From Streptomyces sp. cf386 (GTDB taxonomy: Bacteria > Actinomycetota > Actinomycetes > Streptomycetales > Streptomycetaceae), in NCBI RefSeq assembly GCF_900103585.1, contig NZ_FNHV01000039.1:1-51556 (forward strand): DNA of 51,556 bases. Reading direction: 5' to 3'. Position numbers and translations under genes: made by a program. This document shows positions 7,121 to 15,474 of the stretch, in pieces (the first letter of the stretch is position 1; every line of letters begins with the position of its first letter). The notes beneath the pieces are model-generated. The model was not told where the DNA came from. It worked only from the letters and a program-made list of their open reading frames with translations, and did not search any database.

Positions 7121-8062
7121 TTACGCGCCCGTCGTAAGGATCACGTTGCGCAGCGGTTCACGGTTCACATAACGACTCAACTGGTCCACCAGCAGCCGCT
7201 TGGCGCGCGGCAGGAACGCGGACGTCGGTCCGCCCACATGCGGGCTGATCAGCACGCCCGGCGCACGCCACAGGGGGTGTTCGCGCGGCAGCGGTTCGGG
7301 GTCGGTGACGTCCAGCGCGGCGGTGATGCGCCCGGTCTCCAGCTCGGCGAGCAGCGCCTTGGTGTCGGCGACTCCTCCTCGGGCGACGTTGACCAGCAGC
7401 GCGCCGTCCTTCATCAGGGCGAGGAAGTCGGCGTCGACCAGGTGCCGGGTGGCATCCGTCAGGGGCGTGGACAGGATGACGACGTCCGCTTCCGGGAGCA
7501 GAGCGGACAGTTCGGTGAGCGGATGCACAGGTCCGCGCGCCGTGGTGCGCTCAGAGCGCGCGACGCGCGCCACCCGCGCGAGTTCAAAAGGCGTGAGCCG
7601 GTCCTCGATCGCGGCCCCGATCGAGCCGTATCCCACGATGAGGACGTTCTTGTCCGCCAGCGCGGGCCGGAACCCGCCGCGCCACTCCCCCTTGTCCTGG
7701 GCGCGCACGAAGTCGGGGATGCCGCGCAGCGAGGCGAGGATCAGGGTGAGGGTGAGTTCGGCGGTGCTCGCCTCGTGCACCCCGCGCGCGTTGCACAGCC
7801 GCACGCCCGGCCGCAGGTGCTTGAGGCCCGGCTCCACGTGGTCGGTACCTGCGGAGAGCGTCTGCACGACCTCCACGGAGCTCATCCGCGGCAGGGGACG
7901 CTGCCCGAGCGCGGGCGGCTTCATGTACGGGACGACGTAGAAGACGCAGTCGGCCGGGTCGGCGGGGAAGTCCTCGGCACCGTTCCAGAAGCGATAGTTG
8001 GGGCCTCCGGGAAGACCCTCGATCTCTTCCGGCGGGATGGGGAGCCACACGTCAGCAGTCAT
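7121..8062 (-). CDS. D-isomer-specific 2-hydroxyacid dehydrogenase
   Basis: This is an NAD(P)-dependent oxidoreductase of the D-2-hydroxyacid dehydrogenase superfamily, 313 residues. The dinucleotide-binding motif GYGSIG is at 144-149. The catalytic residues are visible: Arg228 in NVARGG, Glu256 in TDPEPLP and His275 in SPHVGG. It lacks the C-terminal ACT domain of long phosphoglycerate dehydrogenases. I therefore do not assign a serine biosynthetic role, and a glyoxylate/hydroxypyruvate or broad 2-ketoacid reductase is as likely. It is divergent from the aldo/keto reductase, with a 76-bp shared promoter region. The substrate is not predictable from sequence. Confidence 0.9.
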   Translation of the reverse strand: MTADVWLPIPPEEIEGLPGGPNYRFWNGAEDFPADPADCVFYVVPYMKPPALGQRPLPRMSSVEVVQTLSAGTDHVEPGLKHLRPGVRLCNARGVHEASTAELTLTLILASLRGIPDFVRAQDKGEWRGGFRPALADKNVLIVGYGSIGAAIEDRLTPFELARVARVARSERTTARGPVHPLTELSALLPEADVVILSTPLTDATRHLVDADFLALMKDGALLVNVARGGVADTKALLAELETGRITAALDVTDPEPLPREHPLWRAPGVLISPHVGGPTSAFLPRAKRLLVDQLSRYVNREPLRNVILTTGA

Positions 8063-8138
8063 GGTCAGGAGGCTATGTCAGGCGAACTGGAGTGCAGAGG
8101 TTAGGTTGGGGTGCCGGAAGAGGGAGGGTTACGGCCAG

Positions 8139-9137
8139 GTGGAGCGCAGGACGATCGGCGCGGCGGCACTCGCGGTGGGAGCCGTCGGGCTCGGGTGCAT
8201 GCCGATGAGCTGGGCCTACAGCTCGTCGCGGCAGCGGGGCGAGGAGTCGGTCAGGGCGGTGCACCGGGCGCTCGATCTGGGCTCGACGCTGCTGGACACG
8301 GCCGACATGTACGGCCCGTTCACCAACGAGCTGCTGGTCGGGCGGGTGTTGAAGGAGCGCCGCCAGGACGCCTTCGTGTCGACCAAGGTCGGTCTGCTGG
8401 TCGGCGAGCAGCACATCGTGGCCAACGGCCGCCCCGGCTATGTGAAGCGGGCCTGCGACGCCTCTCTGCGCCGTCTGCAGACGGACGTCATCGACCTCTA
8501 CCAACTGCATCGCGCGGACCCCGAGGTTCCCGTCGAGGAGACGTGGGGCGCGATGGCGGAGCTCGTCCAGGCCGGAAAGGTACGGGCGTTGGGGCTGTGC
8601 GCGATGGGCGCGCGAGGCGGCCGCCGCTCCGGAGCGCGCCTGCACGATGCGACGATCCGGCAGTTGCAGCGGGTGCAGCAGGTCTTCCCGGTGAGCGCCG
8701 TGCAGGCGGAGCTGTCGGTGTGGTCGCCTGATGCGCTGGAGACGCTGCTGCCGTGGTGCGAGGCGCGCGGCGTCGGCTTCCTCGCGGCCATGCCCCTGGG
8801 CAACGGCTTCCTGACCGGCACGCTCACCCCCGGGCAGGGCTTCGAACCGGACGACGTCCGCGCCCGGCACCCGCGCTTCACCGCGGAGATGATGGCGGCG
8901 AACCAGCCGATCGTCGTCGGCCTGCGCCGGATCGCGGCCCGTCACGGTGACGGGGTCACGCCCGCGCAGGTGGCGCTGGCCTGGGTACTGGCGCAGGGAC
9001 GGCACGTGGTGGCGGTGCCGGGGGCCAAGCAGGAGCGCTGGGTGACGGAGAACGCCGGGGCCGAGGGGTTGCGGCTGACGCGGGAGGACCTGGCGGAGGT
9101 GGCGGACCTGCCGGGGGCCCGGGGATCCTGGGACTGA
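8139..9137 (+). CDS. Aldo/keto reductase
   Basis: This NADPH-dependent oxidoreductase of the aldo/keto reductase superfamily has 332 residues. The start is GTG 8139 (MERRTIGAAALAVGAVGLGCM), preceded by AGGGAGGG about 10 nt upstream. The longer frame to 7998 runs antisense into the neighbouring gene. The catalytic tetrad is readable: Asp53 and Tyr58 (LLDTADMYG), Lys83 (STKVG) and His124 (DLYQLHRADP). The NADPH-binding C-terminal segment is VPGAKQERWVTENAGA. It belongs to the family of soluble bacterial AKRs related to potassium-channel beta subunits and pyridoxal reductases. The physiological substrate is unknown. Confidence 0.9.
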   Translation: MERRTIGAAALAVGAVGLGCMPMSWAYSSSRQRGEESVRAVHRALDLGSTLLDTADMYGPFTNELLVGRVLKERRQDAFVSTKVGLLVGEQHIVANGRPGYVKRACDASLRRLQTDVIDLYQLHRADPEVPVEETWGAMAELVQAGKVRALGLCAMGARGGRRSGARLHDATIRQLQRVQQVFPVSAVQAELSVWSPDALETLLPWCEARGVGFLAAMPLGNGFLTGTLTPGQGFEPDDVRARHPRFTAEMMAANQPIVVGLRRIAARHGDGVTPAQVALAWVLAQGRHVVAVPGAKQERWVTENAGAEGLRLTREDLAEVADLPGARGSWD

Positions 9138-9154
9138 CATCTGCAGGGCCCCGG
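9111..9154 (+). terminator. Possible terminator overlapping the aldo/keto reductase 3' end
   Basis: CCGGGGGCCC (9111-9120) and GGGCCCCGG (9146-9154) can pair around a loop that contains the aldo/keto reductase stop codon. There is no T-run, so activity is uncertain. Confidence 0.3.
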
Positions 9155-9245
9155 CGGCTCTGATTCAAGGTTCACAGTTCGGGAACCTCTGAGGCGCGAG
9201 CGGTGTAAGAAAAGTAGAACCCGCCGCGTCGAAGGGACCTTGATC

Positions 9246-10406
9246 GTGCAACGTCGAGTTGTGGCGGCCGTGACGGCCGCCGCCGCACTCCTGCTGACGG
9301 CCGGCTGCTCCTCCGACAGCGGGGGGTCGCCGGACGAGGGCAAGAGCGGGGCGTCCAGCAATGCGGATCCGGGATCGTCGCCCACCCGGCAGGCGGCGGA
9401 GACCCCGCCCGCGCAGGGCACGGTCAAGGTGGTGCGCACCGTCGCCGAGGGCCTGAACACCCCCTGGGGCCTGGCCCCGCTCCCCGACGGCGATCTGCTC
9501 GTCTCCTCCCGCGACGAGGCCACGATCACCCGGGTCGACGGGGAGACGGGCAAGAAGACAGAGCTGGGCGAGGTACCGGGGGTGTCACCGGCGGGCGAGG
9601 GCGGCCTCATGGGCCTGGCGCTGTCGCCGGACTACGCCTCGGACCACATGGTCTACGCGTACTTCACCTCGGCCTCGGACAACCGCATCGTCCGCATGCT
9701 GTACGACGAGCAGCGGCCGTCCGGTGAGCAACTGGGCGCGCCCGACACGATCTTCAAGGGCATCCCCAAGGGCTACATCCACAACGGCGGCCGGATCGCC
9801 TTCGGCCCGGACAAGATGCTGTACGCGGGCACGGGCGAGAGCGGCGACACCGGGCTGTCCCAGAACAAGGAGTCCACAGGCGGCAAGATCCTGCGCCTGA
9901 CACCGGAGGGCGAACCGGCCCCGGGCAACCCCTTCCCCAACTCCCCGGTGTACTCGTTCGGCCACCGCAATGTGCAGGGCCTGGCCTGGGACGCCCAACA
10001 GCGCCTGTTCGCCGCCGAGTTCGGCCAGGACACCTGGGACGAGCTGAACGCGATCAAGCCGGGCGGCAACTACGGCTGGCCCGAGGTCGAGGGCAAGTCC
10101 GACGACAGCCAGTACCAGAACCCGCTGGCCCAGTGGGGCACCGACGACGCCTCCCCCAGTGGCATTGCCTACGCCGAGGGCTCCGTCTGGATGGCCGGTC
10201 TGAAGGGCCAGCGCCTGTGGCGCGTCCCGCTGAACGGCACGGAGGCATCGGCGGACCCGCAGGCGTTCCTGGAGGGCGAGTACGGCCGGCTGCGCACGGT
10301 CGTCCCGGCGGGCGGCGACAAGCTGTGGCTGACGACGAGCAACACGGACGGACGGGGCGATCCCAAGGACGGGGACGACCGGATTCTGGAGGTGCAGGTG
10401 AGCTGA
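9246..10406 (+). CDS. PQQ-dependent sugar (glucose/sorbosone) dehydrogenase lipoprotein
   Basis: This is a predicted exported lipoprotein of 386 residues with a six-bladed beta-propeller fold of the soluble glucose/L-sorbosone dehydrogenase (GSDH, Asd/YliI-like) family. GTG 9246 is chosen because AAGGGA sits 8 nt upstream. The TTG at 9240 is too close. The signal peptide ends in the lipobox LTAGC with Cys21, followed by a Ser/Gly-rich linker. Family motifs include LNTPWGLAPLPDGDLLVSSRD, HNGGRIAFGPDKMLYAGTGE, GHRNVQGLAWD and FGQDTWDELNAIKPGGNYGWP. It would oxidise sugars at the outer membrane face if PQQ is available. No PQQ synthesis genes are in the window, so the cofactor is inferred from the family. 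Confidence 0.88.
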   Translation: MQRRVVAAVTAAAALLLTAGCSSDSGGSPDEGKSGASSNADPGSSPTRQAAETPPAQGTVKVVRTVAEGLNTPWGLAPLPDGDLLVSSRDEATITRVDGETGKKTELGEVPGVSPAGEGGLMGLALSPDYASDHMVYAYFTSASDNRIVRMLYDEQRPSGEQLGAPDTIFKGIPKGYIHNGGRIAFGPDKMLYAGTGESGDTGLSQNKESTGGKILRLTPEGEPAPGNPFPNSPVYSFGHRNVQGLAWDAQQRLFAAEFGQDTWDELNAIKPGGNYGWPEVEGKSDDSQYQNPLAQWGTDDASPSGIAYAEGSVWMAGLKGQRLWRVPLNGTEASADPQAFLEGEYGRLRTVVPAGGDKLWLTTSNTDGRGDPKDGDDRILEVQVS

Positions 10407-10413
10407 GAGCCCC

Positions 10414-10605
10414 TCACTCCGCTCCGTCGGCCTCCTGCGCCGACGCCTCGGGCCGCCGTACGACCACCTTCCCGGACGCGAGATCTATCGGCCCACGCCC
10501 GGGGTCGTTGTCCCCGACGTCCTCGCGGGTCAGTTCCAGTCGGTTCTGCTCGTCGCGGGTGTGCTTGCGGCCGGGAGCAAAGAGTTCCTCGAAGGCGTTG
10601 AACAC
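10414..10605 (-). CDS. Small DUF6191-type protein
   Basis: This 63-residue hydrophilic protein reads VFNAFEELFAPGRKHT... and ends in RRPEASAQEADGAE. I recognise the pattern F-x-x-FEELFAPGRKHT...DPGRGPIDLASGKVVV as the actinobacterial DUF6191 family, whose function is unknown. GTG 10605 is chosen because AAGGGAGG lies 4-5 nt upstream. It converges on the sugar dehydrogenase gene with only 7 bp between stops and lies just downstream of the LuxR-family regulator on the same strand. A membrane segment is not obvious. Confidence 0.75.
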   Translation of the reverse strand: MFNAFEELFAPGRKHTRDEQNRLELTREDVGDNDPGRGPIDLASGKVVVRRPEASAQEADGAE

Positions 10606-10648
10606 GAAACCTCCCTTGGCCGACGCGACGTCCCTTACAGCGTAAACC

Positions 10649-13600
10649 TCAGCTTCTCGTTCCGGATGTGACCGTTTCGGCCGAGAACAACCCCATCCGA
10701 TGCGCCATCGCGGCTGCTTCCCCCCTCCCTGAGACGCCGAGCTTTCCGAGAATGTTCGACACATGGACGCTGGCCGTCTTGGGGGAGATGAAGAGCTCCT
10801 CGGCGATCTGACGGTTGGTGCGACCGGCGGAGACCAGACGCAGGACGTCCCGTTCCCGGGTGGTGAGTCCGAGGGAGTCGGCCGGGTCGGCCGGGGGCGG
10901 GGCCGCGGTGAGGGAGAGGCGGGCACGCTGGGCCAGGTGGGCCGTGGCGTCGGCGAGGGGGCGGGCGCCCAGGTGGGTGGCGGTGGCCCGGTTCAGGCGG
11001 AGCAGTTCCGTGGCGCGGGCGCGCTCGTCCTCGCCGCCGATCTCGAGCAGTGCCTCGGCGAGGCGGTGGCGGACCTGGGCGAGGTCGTAGGGGCGTTCCA
11101 GGGCCTCGAAGGCTGTGACCACATCCGACCAGGTGTCGACGGTGGCCCGGCTCTCGGCGCGGTCGAGTTCGGCTCGGGTCCACTTGTCGTACGCCAGCCA
11201 CAGGGGGGCGCCCGTGGTGAGCTTGCGGACGGCCTCGAAGAGCCGTTCCAGGTAGGCGGCGCGGCCCTCTTGAGCGGCGGGCAGCGCATGGGCGCGGGCC
11301 TCGGACTCGGCGAGGGCGGCGGCCAGCAGCAGCGGCCAGGCGTAGCGCTGGGTGCCGGGCGGGAAGCCGGTGCTCAGGGCCCGGTCGCCCTCGGCGCGGG
11401 CGTCGAGGAGGCGGCCCTCGGCGGCGGCTATGCCGATGGTGAGGCAGGCCATCGGCAGGTTGCTCTGCGGCACGGCGTCGTGGGTGCCGTAGGTGGCGCG
11501 GGCGGAGGCCAGATGGCCGGCGGCCGCGGCGACCTCGCCGCGGGAGAGCGCAAGGTGGGCAAGGCTGTTGGAGCCGCCGCCGTGCGGCTTGGCGGGCCGC
11601 CCTGTGCGCTGGGCGTTGACCGCGGCCTCTACGGCTTCGTCCCAACGGCCCAGGGAGATCAGTGACTCGGCGAGGTTCGCCCAGATCCAGGCCTCGGTGT
11701 CGCGCAGGCCCGTCTTCTGGGTCAGCCGCAGTCCCTCCCGCAGGAGGCCCACGGCCTCCTCGGAGCGGCCGACGCCTTCCAGGACGGACGGCAGGTTCAC
11801 ATGGCTGCGTCCGATCACGGCGGTGAGGCCGCGAGCCAGTGCCTCCTCCCTGACCTCGTTCATCTGGGCCAGGCCGGCCTCGATCTGCCCGGCGTCGACC
11901 ATGAGTCCGCCGAGTGTGAGCCGTGCGTTGAGTTCGATGTCCTCGGCGCCCACCATGCGCGCGTACTCGACGGCCCGCTCGGCGGCGGACATGGCGTCGG
12001 GGCCGGGGTCGCGCAGCATCGACCAGTTGGCGGCTGCGGCGAGCACCTCGGCGTGCACCTCGGACGGCGGCAGTCCGCGCACCAGTTGCTGCGCGGTGGC
12101 CAGTTCCTTCCAGCCGTCGCCGCGGGCCTGGGCCTGGACCAGTCGGGAACGCTGGACCCAGAACCAGGCGGCGCGCAGGGGGTCGCCGTCCTCCTCCAGG
12201 ATGTGCAGGGCCCGCTTGGTGATCTTCAGGGCGCGTTCGCGCTCCCCGCAGAGCCGTCCGGCGACGGCGGCCTCGGCCATGAGGTCGAGGTAGCGCAGGG
12301 GCTTGGTGGCGGGGTCGCAGCCGCAGGGGGGATAGACCTCGGTGTAGTCGACGGGGCGCAGCGTGGCCCGTACGTCCTCGGGGGCGGAGTCCCACAGCTC
12401 CATCGCGCGTTCCAGCAGCCGCAGTTGCTCGGAGTGGGCGTGCCTGCGGCGGGCGGTGACCGACGCGTCCAGGACGGCGGGCAGGGCCTTGGCCGGGTCG
12501 TGGGCGTGGTACCAGTAGCTGGCCAGCCGCGTGACGTGCACGTCGGCCGGGACGAGCGTCGGGTCGGCCTCCAGGGCCTCGGCGTAACGGCGGTTGAGGC
12601 GGGAGCGCTCGCCGGGCAGCAGGTCGTCGCCGACGGCCTCACGGACCAGGGAGTGCCGGAAGCGGTAGCCGTCGCCGCCGGGCGCGGCGATGAGGATGTT
12701 GGCGTTGACGGCGGACCGCAGCGCCTCGATGAGGTCGTCCTCGGCGAGCCGGGCGACGGCGGCGAGCAGCCGGTACTCGACGGTGGAGCCTCCCTCGGCG
12801 ACGATCCGGGCGACCCGCTGGGCGCTCTCGGGCAGTCCCTCGACGCGGACCAGGAGCAGGTCGCGCAGGGAGTCGGTGAGGCCGGTGCAGCTGCCCTCGT
12901 GGGCGGCGACGGCGAGTTCCTCGACGAAGAAGGCGTTGCCGTCGGAGCGTTCGAAGATCGCGTCGACCTGGGCCGGGTCGGGTTCGCACGCCAGGATTCC
13001 GGCGATCTGGCGGCCGACCTCGGCGCGGTTGAAGCGGCCGAGTTCGAGACGACGAACCGTGCGCAGGCGGTCGAGTTCGGCGAGGAGCGGGCGCAGGGGG
13101 TGGCGGCGGTGGATGTCGTCGGAGCGGTAGGTGGCGAGGACGACGAGGCGGCCGGTGCGCAGGGTGCGGAAGAGGTAGGCGAGGAGGTGGCGGGTGGAGG
13201 CGTCGGCCCAGTGCAGGTCCTCCAGGGCGACGACGACGGTGCGGTCGGCGGCGACGCGCTCCAGGAGACGGGCGGTGAGTTCGAAGAGGCGGGCCATGCC
13301 CTCCTCGTCGGACCGGTCCGCCCTGCGGGCCGCCGCCGTCTCGCCCAACTCGGGCAGCAGCCGCGCCAGTTCCTCCTCCTGACCGGCGGCTGCGGCGGCG
13401 AGTTCCTCGGGCAGTTCGCGGCGCAGGGCGCGCAGTGCAGTGGAGAACGGGGCGAACGGCAGTCCGTCGGCGCCGATTTCGACACAGCCGCCGAACACGA
13501 CGACGGCGCCCTCGCGGGCGGCGGCGCCGGCGAACTCCTCGACGAGGCGGGTCTTGCCGACCCCGGCCTCGCCGCCGATCACCAACGCCTGCGGGTCGCC

Positions 13601-13699
13601 TCCGGCGGCGCGGGCGAAGGCGTCGTGCAGCGTCTCCAACTCTGCTGCGCGACCGACGAACACGGGGCTGACGGACTGGCTCTCCACGGGGCCGAGCAT
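10649..13699 (-). CDS. Large ATP-binding LuxR-family (LAL) transcriptional regulator
   Basis: This is a 1016-residue LAL-type regulator. The N-terminal AAA/STAND ATPase begins VFVGRAAELETL, with Walker A GEAGVGKT at 43-50 and Walker B VVVALED at about 155-161 (LEDLHWADAST). A long helical-repeat region follows (about 400-900). A C-terminal LuxR helix-turn-helix (LTTRERDVLRLVSAGRTNRQIAEELFISPKTASVHVSNILGKL) ends 33 residues before the C-terminus. I start it at ATG 13699. The frame continues to 13891, but that extension is made of an intergenic palindromic repeat. No clear Shine-Dalgarno sequence is seen, so GTG codons slightly downstream are possible. The ligand and targets are unknown. LAL proteins often control secondary metabolism or sugar use. 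Confidence 0.9.
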   Translation of the reverse strand: MLGPVESQSVSPVFVGRAAELETLHDAFARAAGGDPQALVIGGEAGVGKTRLVEEFAGAAAREGAVVVFGGCVEIGADGLPFAPFSTALRALRRELPEELAAAAAGQEEELARLLPELGETAAARRADRSDEEGMARLFELTARLLERVAADRTVVVALEDLHWADASTRHLLAYLFRTLRTGRLVVLATYRSDDIHRRHPLRPLLAELDRLRTVRRLELGRFNRAEVGRQIAGILACEPDPAQVDAIFERSDGNAFFVEELAVAAHEGSCTGLTDSLRDLLLVRVEGLPESAQRVARIVAEGGSTVEYRLLAAVARLAEDDLIEALRSAVNANILIAAPGGDGYRFRHSLVREAVGDDLLPGERSRLNRRYAEALEADPTLVPADVHVTRLASYWYHAHDPAKALPAVLDASVTARRRHAHSEQLRLLERAMELWDSAPEDVRATLRPVDYTEVYPPCGCDPATKPLRYLDLMAEAAVAGRLCGERERALKITKRALHILEEDGDPLRAAWFWVQRSRLVQAQARGDGWKELATAQQLVRGLPPSEVHAEVLAAAANWSMLRDPGPDAMSAAERAVEYARMVGAEDIELNARLTLGGLMVDAGQIEAGLAQMNEVREEALARGLTAVIGRSHVNLPSVLEGVGRSEEAVGLLREGLRLTQKTGLRDTEAWIWANLAESLISLGRWDEAVEAAVNAQRTGRPAKPHGGGSNSLAHLALSRGEVAAAAGHLASARATYGTHDAVPQSNLPMACLTIGIAAAEGRLLDARAEGDRALSTGFPPGTQRYAWPLLLAAALAESEARAHALPAAQEGRAAYLERLFEAVRKLTTGAPLWLAYDKWTRAELDRAESRATVDTWSDVVTAFEALERPYDLAQVRHRLAEALLEIGGEDERARATELLRLNRATATHLGARPLADATAHLAQRARLSLTAAPPPADPADSLGLTTRERDVLRLVSAGRTNRQIAEELFISPKTASVHVSNILGKLGVSGRGEAAAMAHRMGLFSAETVTSGTRS

Positions 13700-13764
13700 C
13701 GCACGCGGTGCGGGCAGGAGGGCAACGGTTTTCGCCGGGCTCGGCGTCGTGGGCGCCGCCCTCT

Positions 13765-13836
13765 GGAGGCTGCCGCCCCCAGACCCCCGCTTCGGCCCCG
13801 AAAGGGCCTCGTCCTCAAACGCCGGACGGGCTGAGA
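13765..13836. repeat. Streptomyces intergenic palindromic repeat
   Basis: This GC-rich element contains CCCAGACCCCCGCTTCGG, GGCCCCGAAAGGGCC and CCTCAAACGCCGGACGGGCT. The pattern matches a dispersed intergenic repeat I recall from many Streptomyces genomes. It separates the 65-residue small protein gene from the LuxR-family regulator. Reading it as coding gives the spurious N-terminal extension of that regulator. Confidence 0.65.
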
Positions 13837-13851
13837 TCGCCTCCCTCGCCT

Positions 13852-14049
13852 TCACGCGGCACGCGGACGCCGGTGCCTGCGGCGGCGCCACGTATGCGCC
13901 TCCCTCTCCCCCACCCCCTCAGCGGAGCCTTCCGCGGCCTCGCGGCGGGTCGCGCGGCGGGAGCGGACGACCTCACGGACCAGGCGCTCGTGCTCGGCCC
14001 GGCGGATCAGTTCGGCGGAACGGAGGTGGTGGAGCTCGTACTCGTACAC
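13852..14049 (-). CDS. Small basic conserved protein (65 aa)
   Basis: This 65-residue protein, VYEYELHHLRSAELIRRAEHERLVREVVRSRRATRREAAE..., is strongly basic and predicted to be a single long amphipathic helix with an Arg-rich tail. GTG 14049 is preceded by GAGGG at 7 nt. Similar small proteins opening MYEYELHxxRSAELIRRAxxxRL are familiar in Streptomyces but have no function I know. It lies upstream of the LuxR-family regulator with an intergenic repeat between them. RNA or DNA binding is possible from charge alone and is not claimed. Confidence 0.65.
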   Translation of the reverse strand: MYEYELHHLRSAELIRRAEHERLVREVVRSRRATRREAAEGSAEGVGEREAHTWRRRRHRRPRAA

Positions 14050-14175
14050 AGGTGGTCCCTCGTTTTCCCTGGTGAGACGCGGGTTCTGGCGTCGCGTTGC
14101 GCGATGCCTCCACCTTCGTCTCCCAGGCGGGTCCGCCACATCGGGAGAGTTCCGCATCTTCGCCGGTTGGCGGGG

Positions 14176-14215
14176 CCTTAGACACGCGTGAGGGGCCTCA
14201 GGGCGCCGTCTAAGG
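14176..14215. terminator. Inverted repeat downstream of the 14257 gene
   Basis: Perfect 8-bp arms CCTTAGAC (14176-14183) and GTCTAAGG (14208-14215) enclose a GC-rich 24-nt centre that can extend the fold. The repeat lies about 40 bp past the stop of the minus-strand membrane protein gene at 14257. It could be its terminator or a protein-binding site. No T-run is seen. Confidence 0.4.
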
Positions 14216-14256
14216 TGCTTACGGCTGCCCTGGGACCCCTCGGGACTTGTGGTGAC

Positions 14257-14844
14257 TCAGCTCGCTGTCGGCAGGCCGAGCAATGCGTCGGTGTACTTGA
14301 GCACGGCCAACAGCAGGCCGATGACACCGAGGGCGACGCCGCCCCAGGCGACCGACTTGATCCACGTGGCCTGCGGCTTGCCGGGCGCGCCGAACGCGGG
14401 ACGGGCGAGCACCACGACGCCGACGATCAGCGCGGCGAGCGCGAACACGCCGGCCCACACGGCGGAGGTCTGCCAGGCGTCGCCGTAGACCTCCTTGATC
14501 TGCTGGGCGACGCTCGCGTTCGAGGCGGTCTCCAGCTGGCCGACGAGGGTCTCGCGGGCGGCGGCGACCGTACCGATCCAGCCGCCGGTCAGGGAGACGA
14601 GGCCGAGCGCCGCGGAGACGACCGCGCCCGCGCCCTGGCCGACGCCGGTGGGGCCCTCTTCCGTGGCCTCGGCGGTCACCTCGTCCTCGGCCTCGATCTC
14701 GTCGTTCTCCGTGACCTCGTCGGAGTCGGTCGCCTCAGTGGCCTCAGTGGCCTCGGTCGTCTTGACGACGTCCACCTTCTCCTCGTCGGTCTTCGCCTGG
14801 GTGCCGGAGTCGGCGCCGCTCTCGTCCACTGTCTTCGTTCCCAT
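14257..14844 (-). CDS. Acidic-N-terminus membrane protein, unknown
   Basis: This 195-residue protein has a very acidic, Thr/Glu-rich first third (about 1-65, including EATEATEATDSDEVTENDEIEAEDE). Three or so hydrophobic segments follow: AVVSAALGLVSLTGGWIG, AVWAGVFALAALIVGVVVLA, and AWGGVALGVIGLLLAVL. I do not recognise a family. The start is ATG 14844 (MGTKTVDESG), and a GTG three codons upstream (14853) is an equal candidate. It is followed by no close partner on its strand. The disordered charged tail suggests a scaffold or stress-type membrane protein, but no function can be assigned. Confidence 0.75.
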   Translation of the reverse strand: MGTKTVDESGADSGTQAKTDEEKVDVVKTTEATEATEATDSDEVTENDEIEAEDEVTAEATEEGPTGVGQGAGAVVSAALGLVSLTGGWIGTVAAARETLVGQLETASNASVAQQIKEVYGDAWQTSAVWAGVFALAALIVGVVVLARPAFGAPGKPQATWIKSVAWGGVALGVIGLLLAVLKYTDALLGLPTAS

Positions 14845-14898
14845 GCCTCGCACCGTACGGACGCTGTCTGAGAGGTCTCTTAATTTCGTCGAGGCCTC

Positions 14899-15474
14899 TT
14901 ATCGGTCGTTGTGAGCGGCACGCGTGCGTGCCTCACGCCACTCGGGGGCCAGGATCGACCACACCTCGAGGTCGTGCCGCACTCCACGATAGGGGTAGCT
15001 CTCCCGGCGCACCCCTTCGCGGGTCATTCCGAGCCTCCGGGCGACATCGAGGCTCGGGGTGTTCCCGGCGGACGCGATCCACTCGACGCGGTGGATGCGG
15101 CGCTGCTCGACCGCGAAGTCGATGAGGACGCGCATCGCGCGCGTGACGAGCCCGCGCCCGGTGCCGGCGGGCTCCAGCCAGCAGCCGACCTCGGCGTTGG
15201 CGTTCTCGGCGTCGAAGTTGAGGAAGAGCACCCCGCCGACGAGTTTGCCGTCCAGCCAGATGCCGTGCAGGGAGCCGGTGTCGGCGGCGCGCATGTCGGC
15301 GTAGCGCTGGAGCACCTCGCGCGCGGAGTCCACGTCGGTGGCCTTCGCCCCGAAGGGGATGTACTGGTTGATGAAGTCGCGCCCCCGCTCCAGGTGGGCG
15401 AGGAACTCCTCGGCGTACCAGGGCTCCAGGGGGCGCAGTTCGGCTCCGTCGTCACCCAGCGATATCGCGTACAT
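14899..15474 (-). CDS. GNAT acetyltransferase (RimJ/RimL-like)
   Basis: This 191-residue N-acetyltransferase starts MYAISLGDDGAELRPLEPWYAEEFLAHLERGRDFINQYIPF. The acetyl-CoA binding region (WLEPAGTGRGLVTRAMRVLIDFAVEQRRIHRVEW) and the ending NTPSLDVARRLGMTREGVRRESYPYRGVRHDLEVWSIL are typical of the RimJ/RimL ribosomal-protein acetyltransferase group. The acceptor cannot be read from sequence. ATG 15474 overlaps the 3' end of the MMPL exporter gene by 23 bp, which suggests translational coupling. The GAGGGCGGG upstream of the ATG may serve as ribosome binding site. Confidence 0.88.
   Translation of the reverse strand: MYAISLGDDGAELRPLEPWYAEEFLAHLERGRDFINQYIPFGAKATDVDSAREVLQRYADMRAADTGSLHGIWLDGKLVGGVLFLNFDAENANAEVGCWLEPAGTGRGLVTRAMRVLIDFAVEQRRIHRVEWIASAGNTPSLDVARRLGMTREGVRRESYPYRGVRHDLEVWSILAPEWREARTRAAHNDR

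Noticed and set aside
11801..13834. Long plus-strand frame opposite the LuxR-family regulator
   Set aside because: It is a GC-skew shadow of the regulator gene, rich in Gly, Val and Asp without domain motifs.
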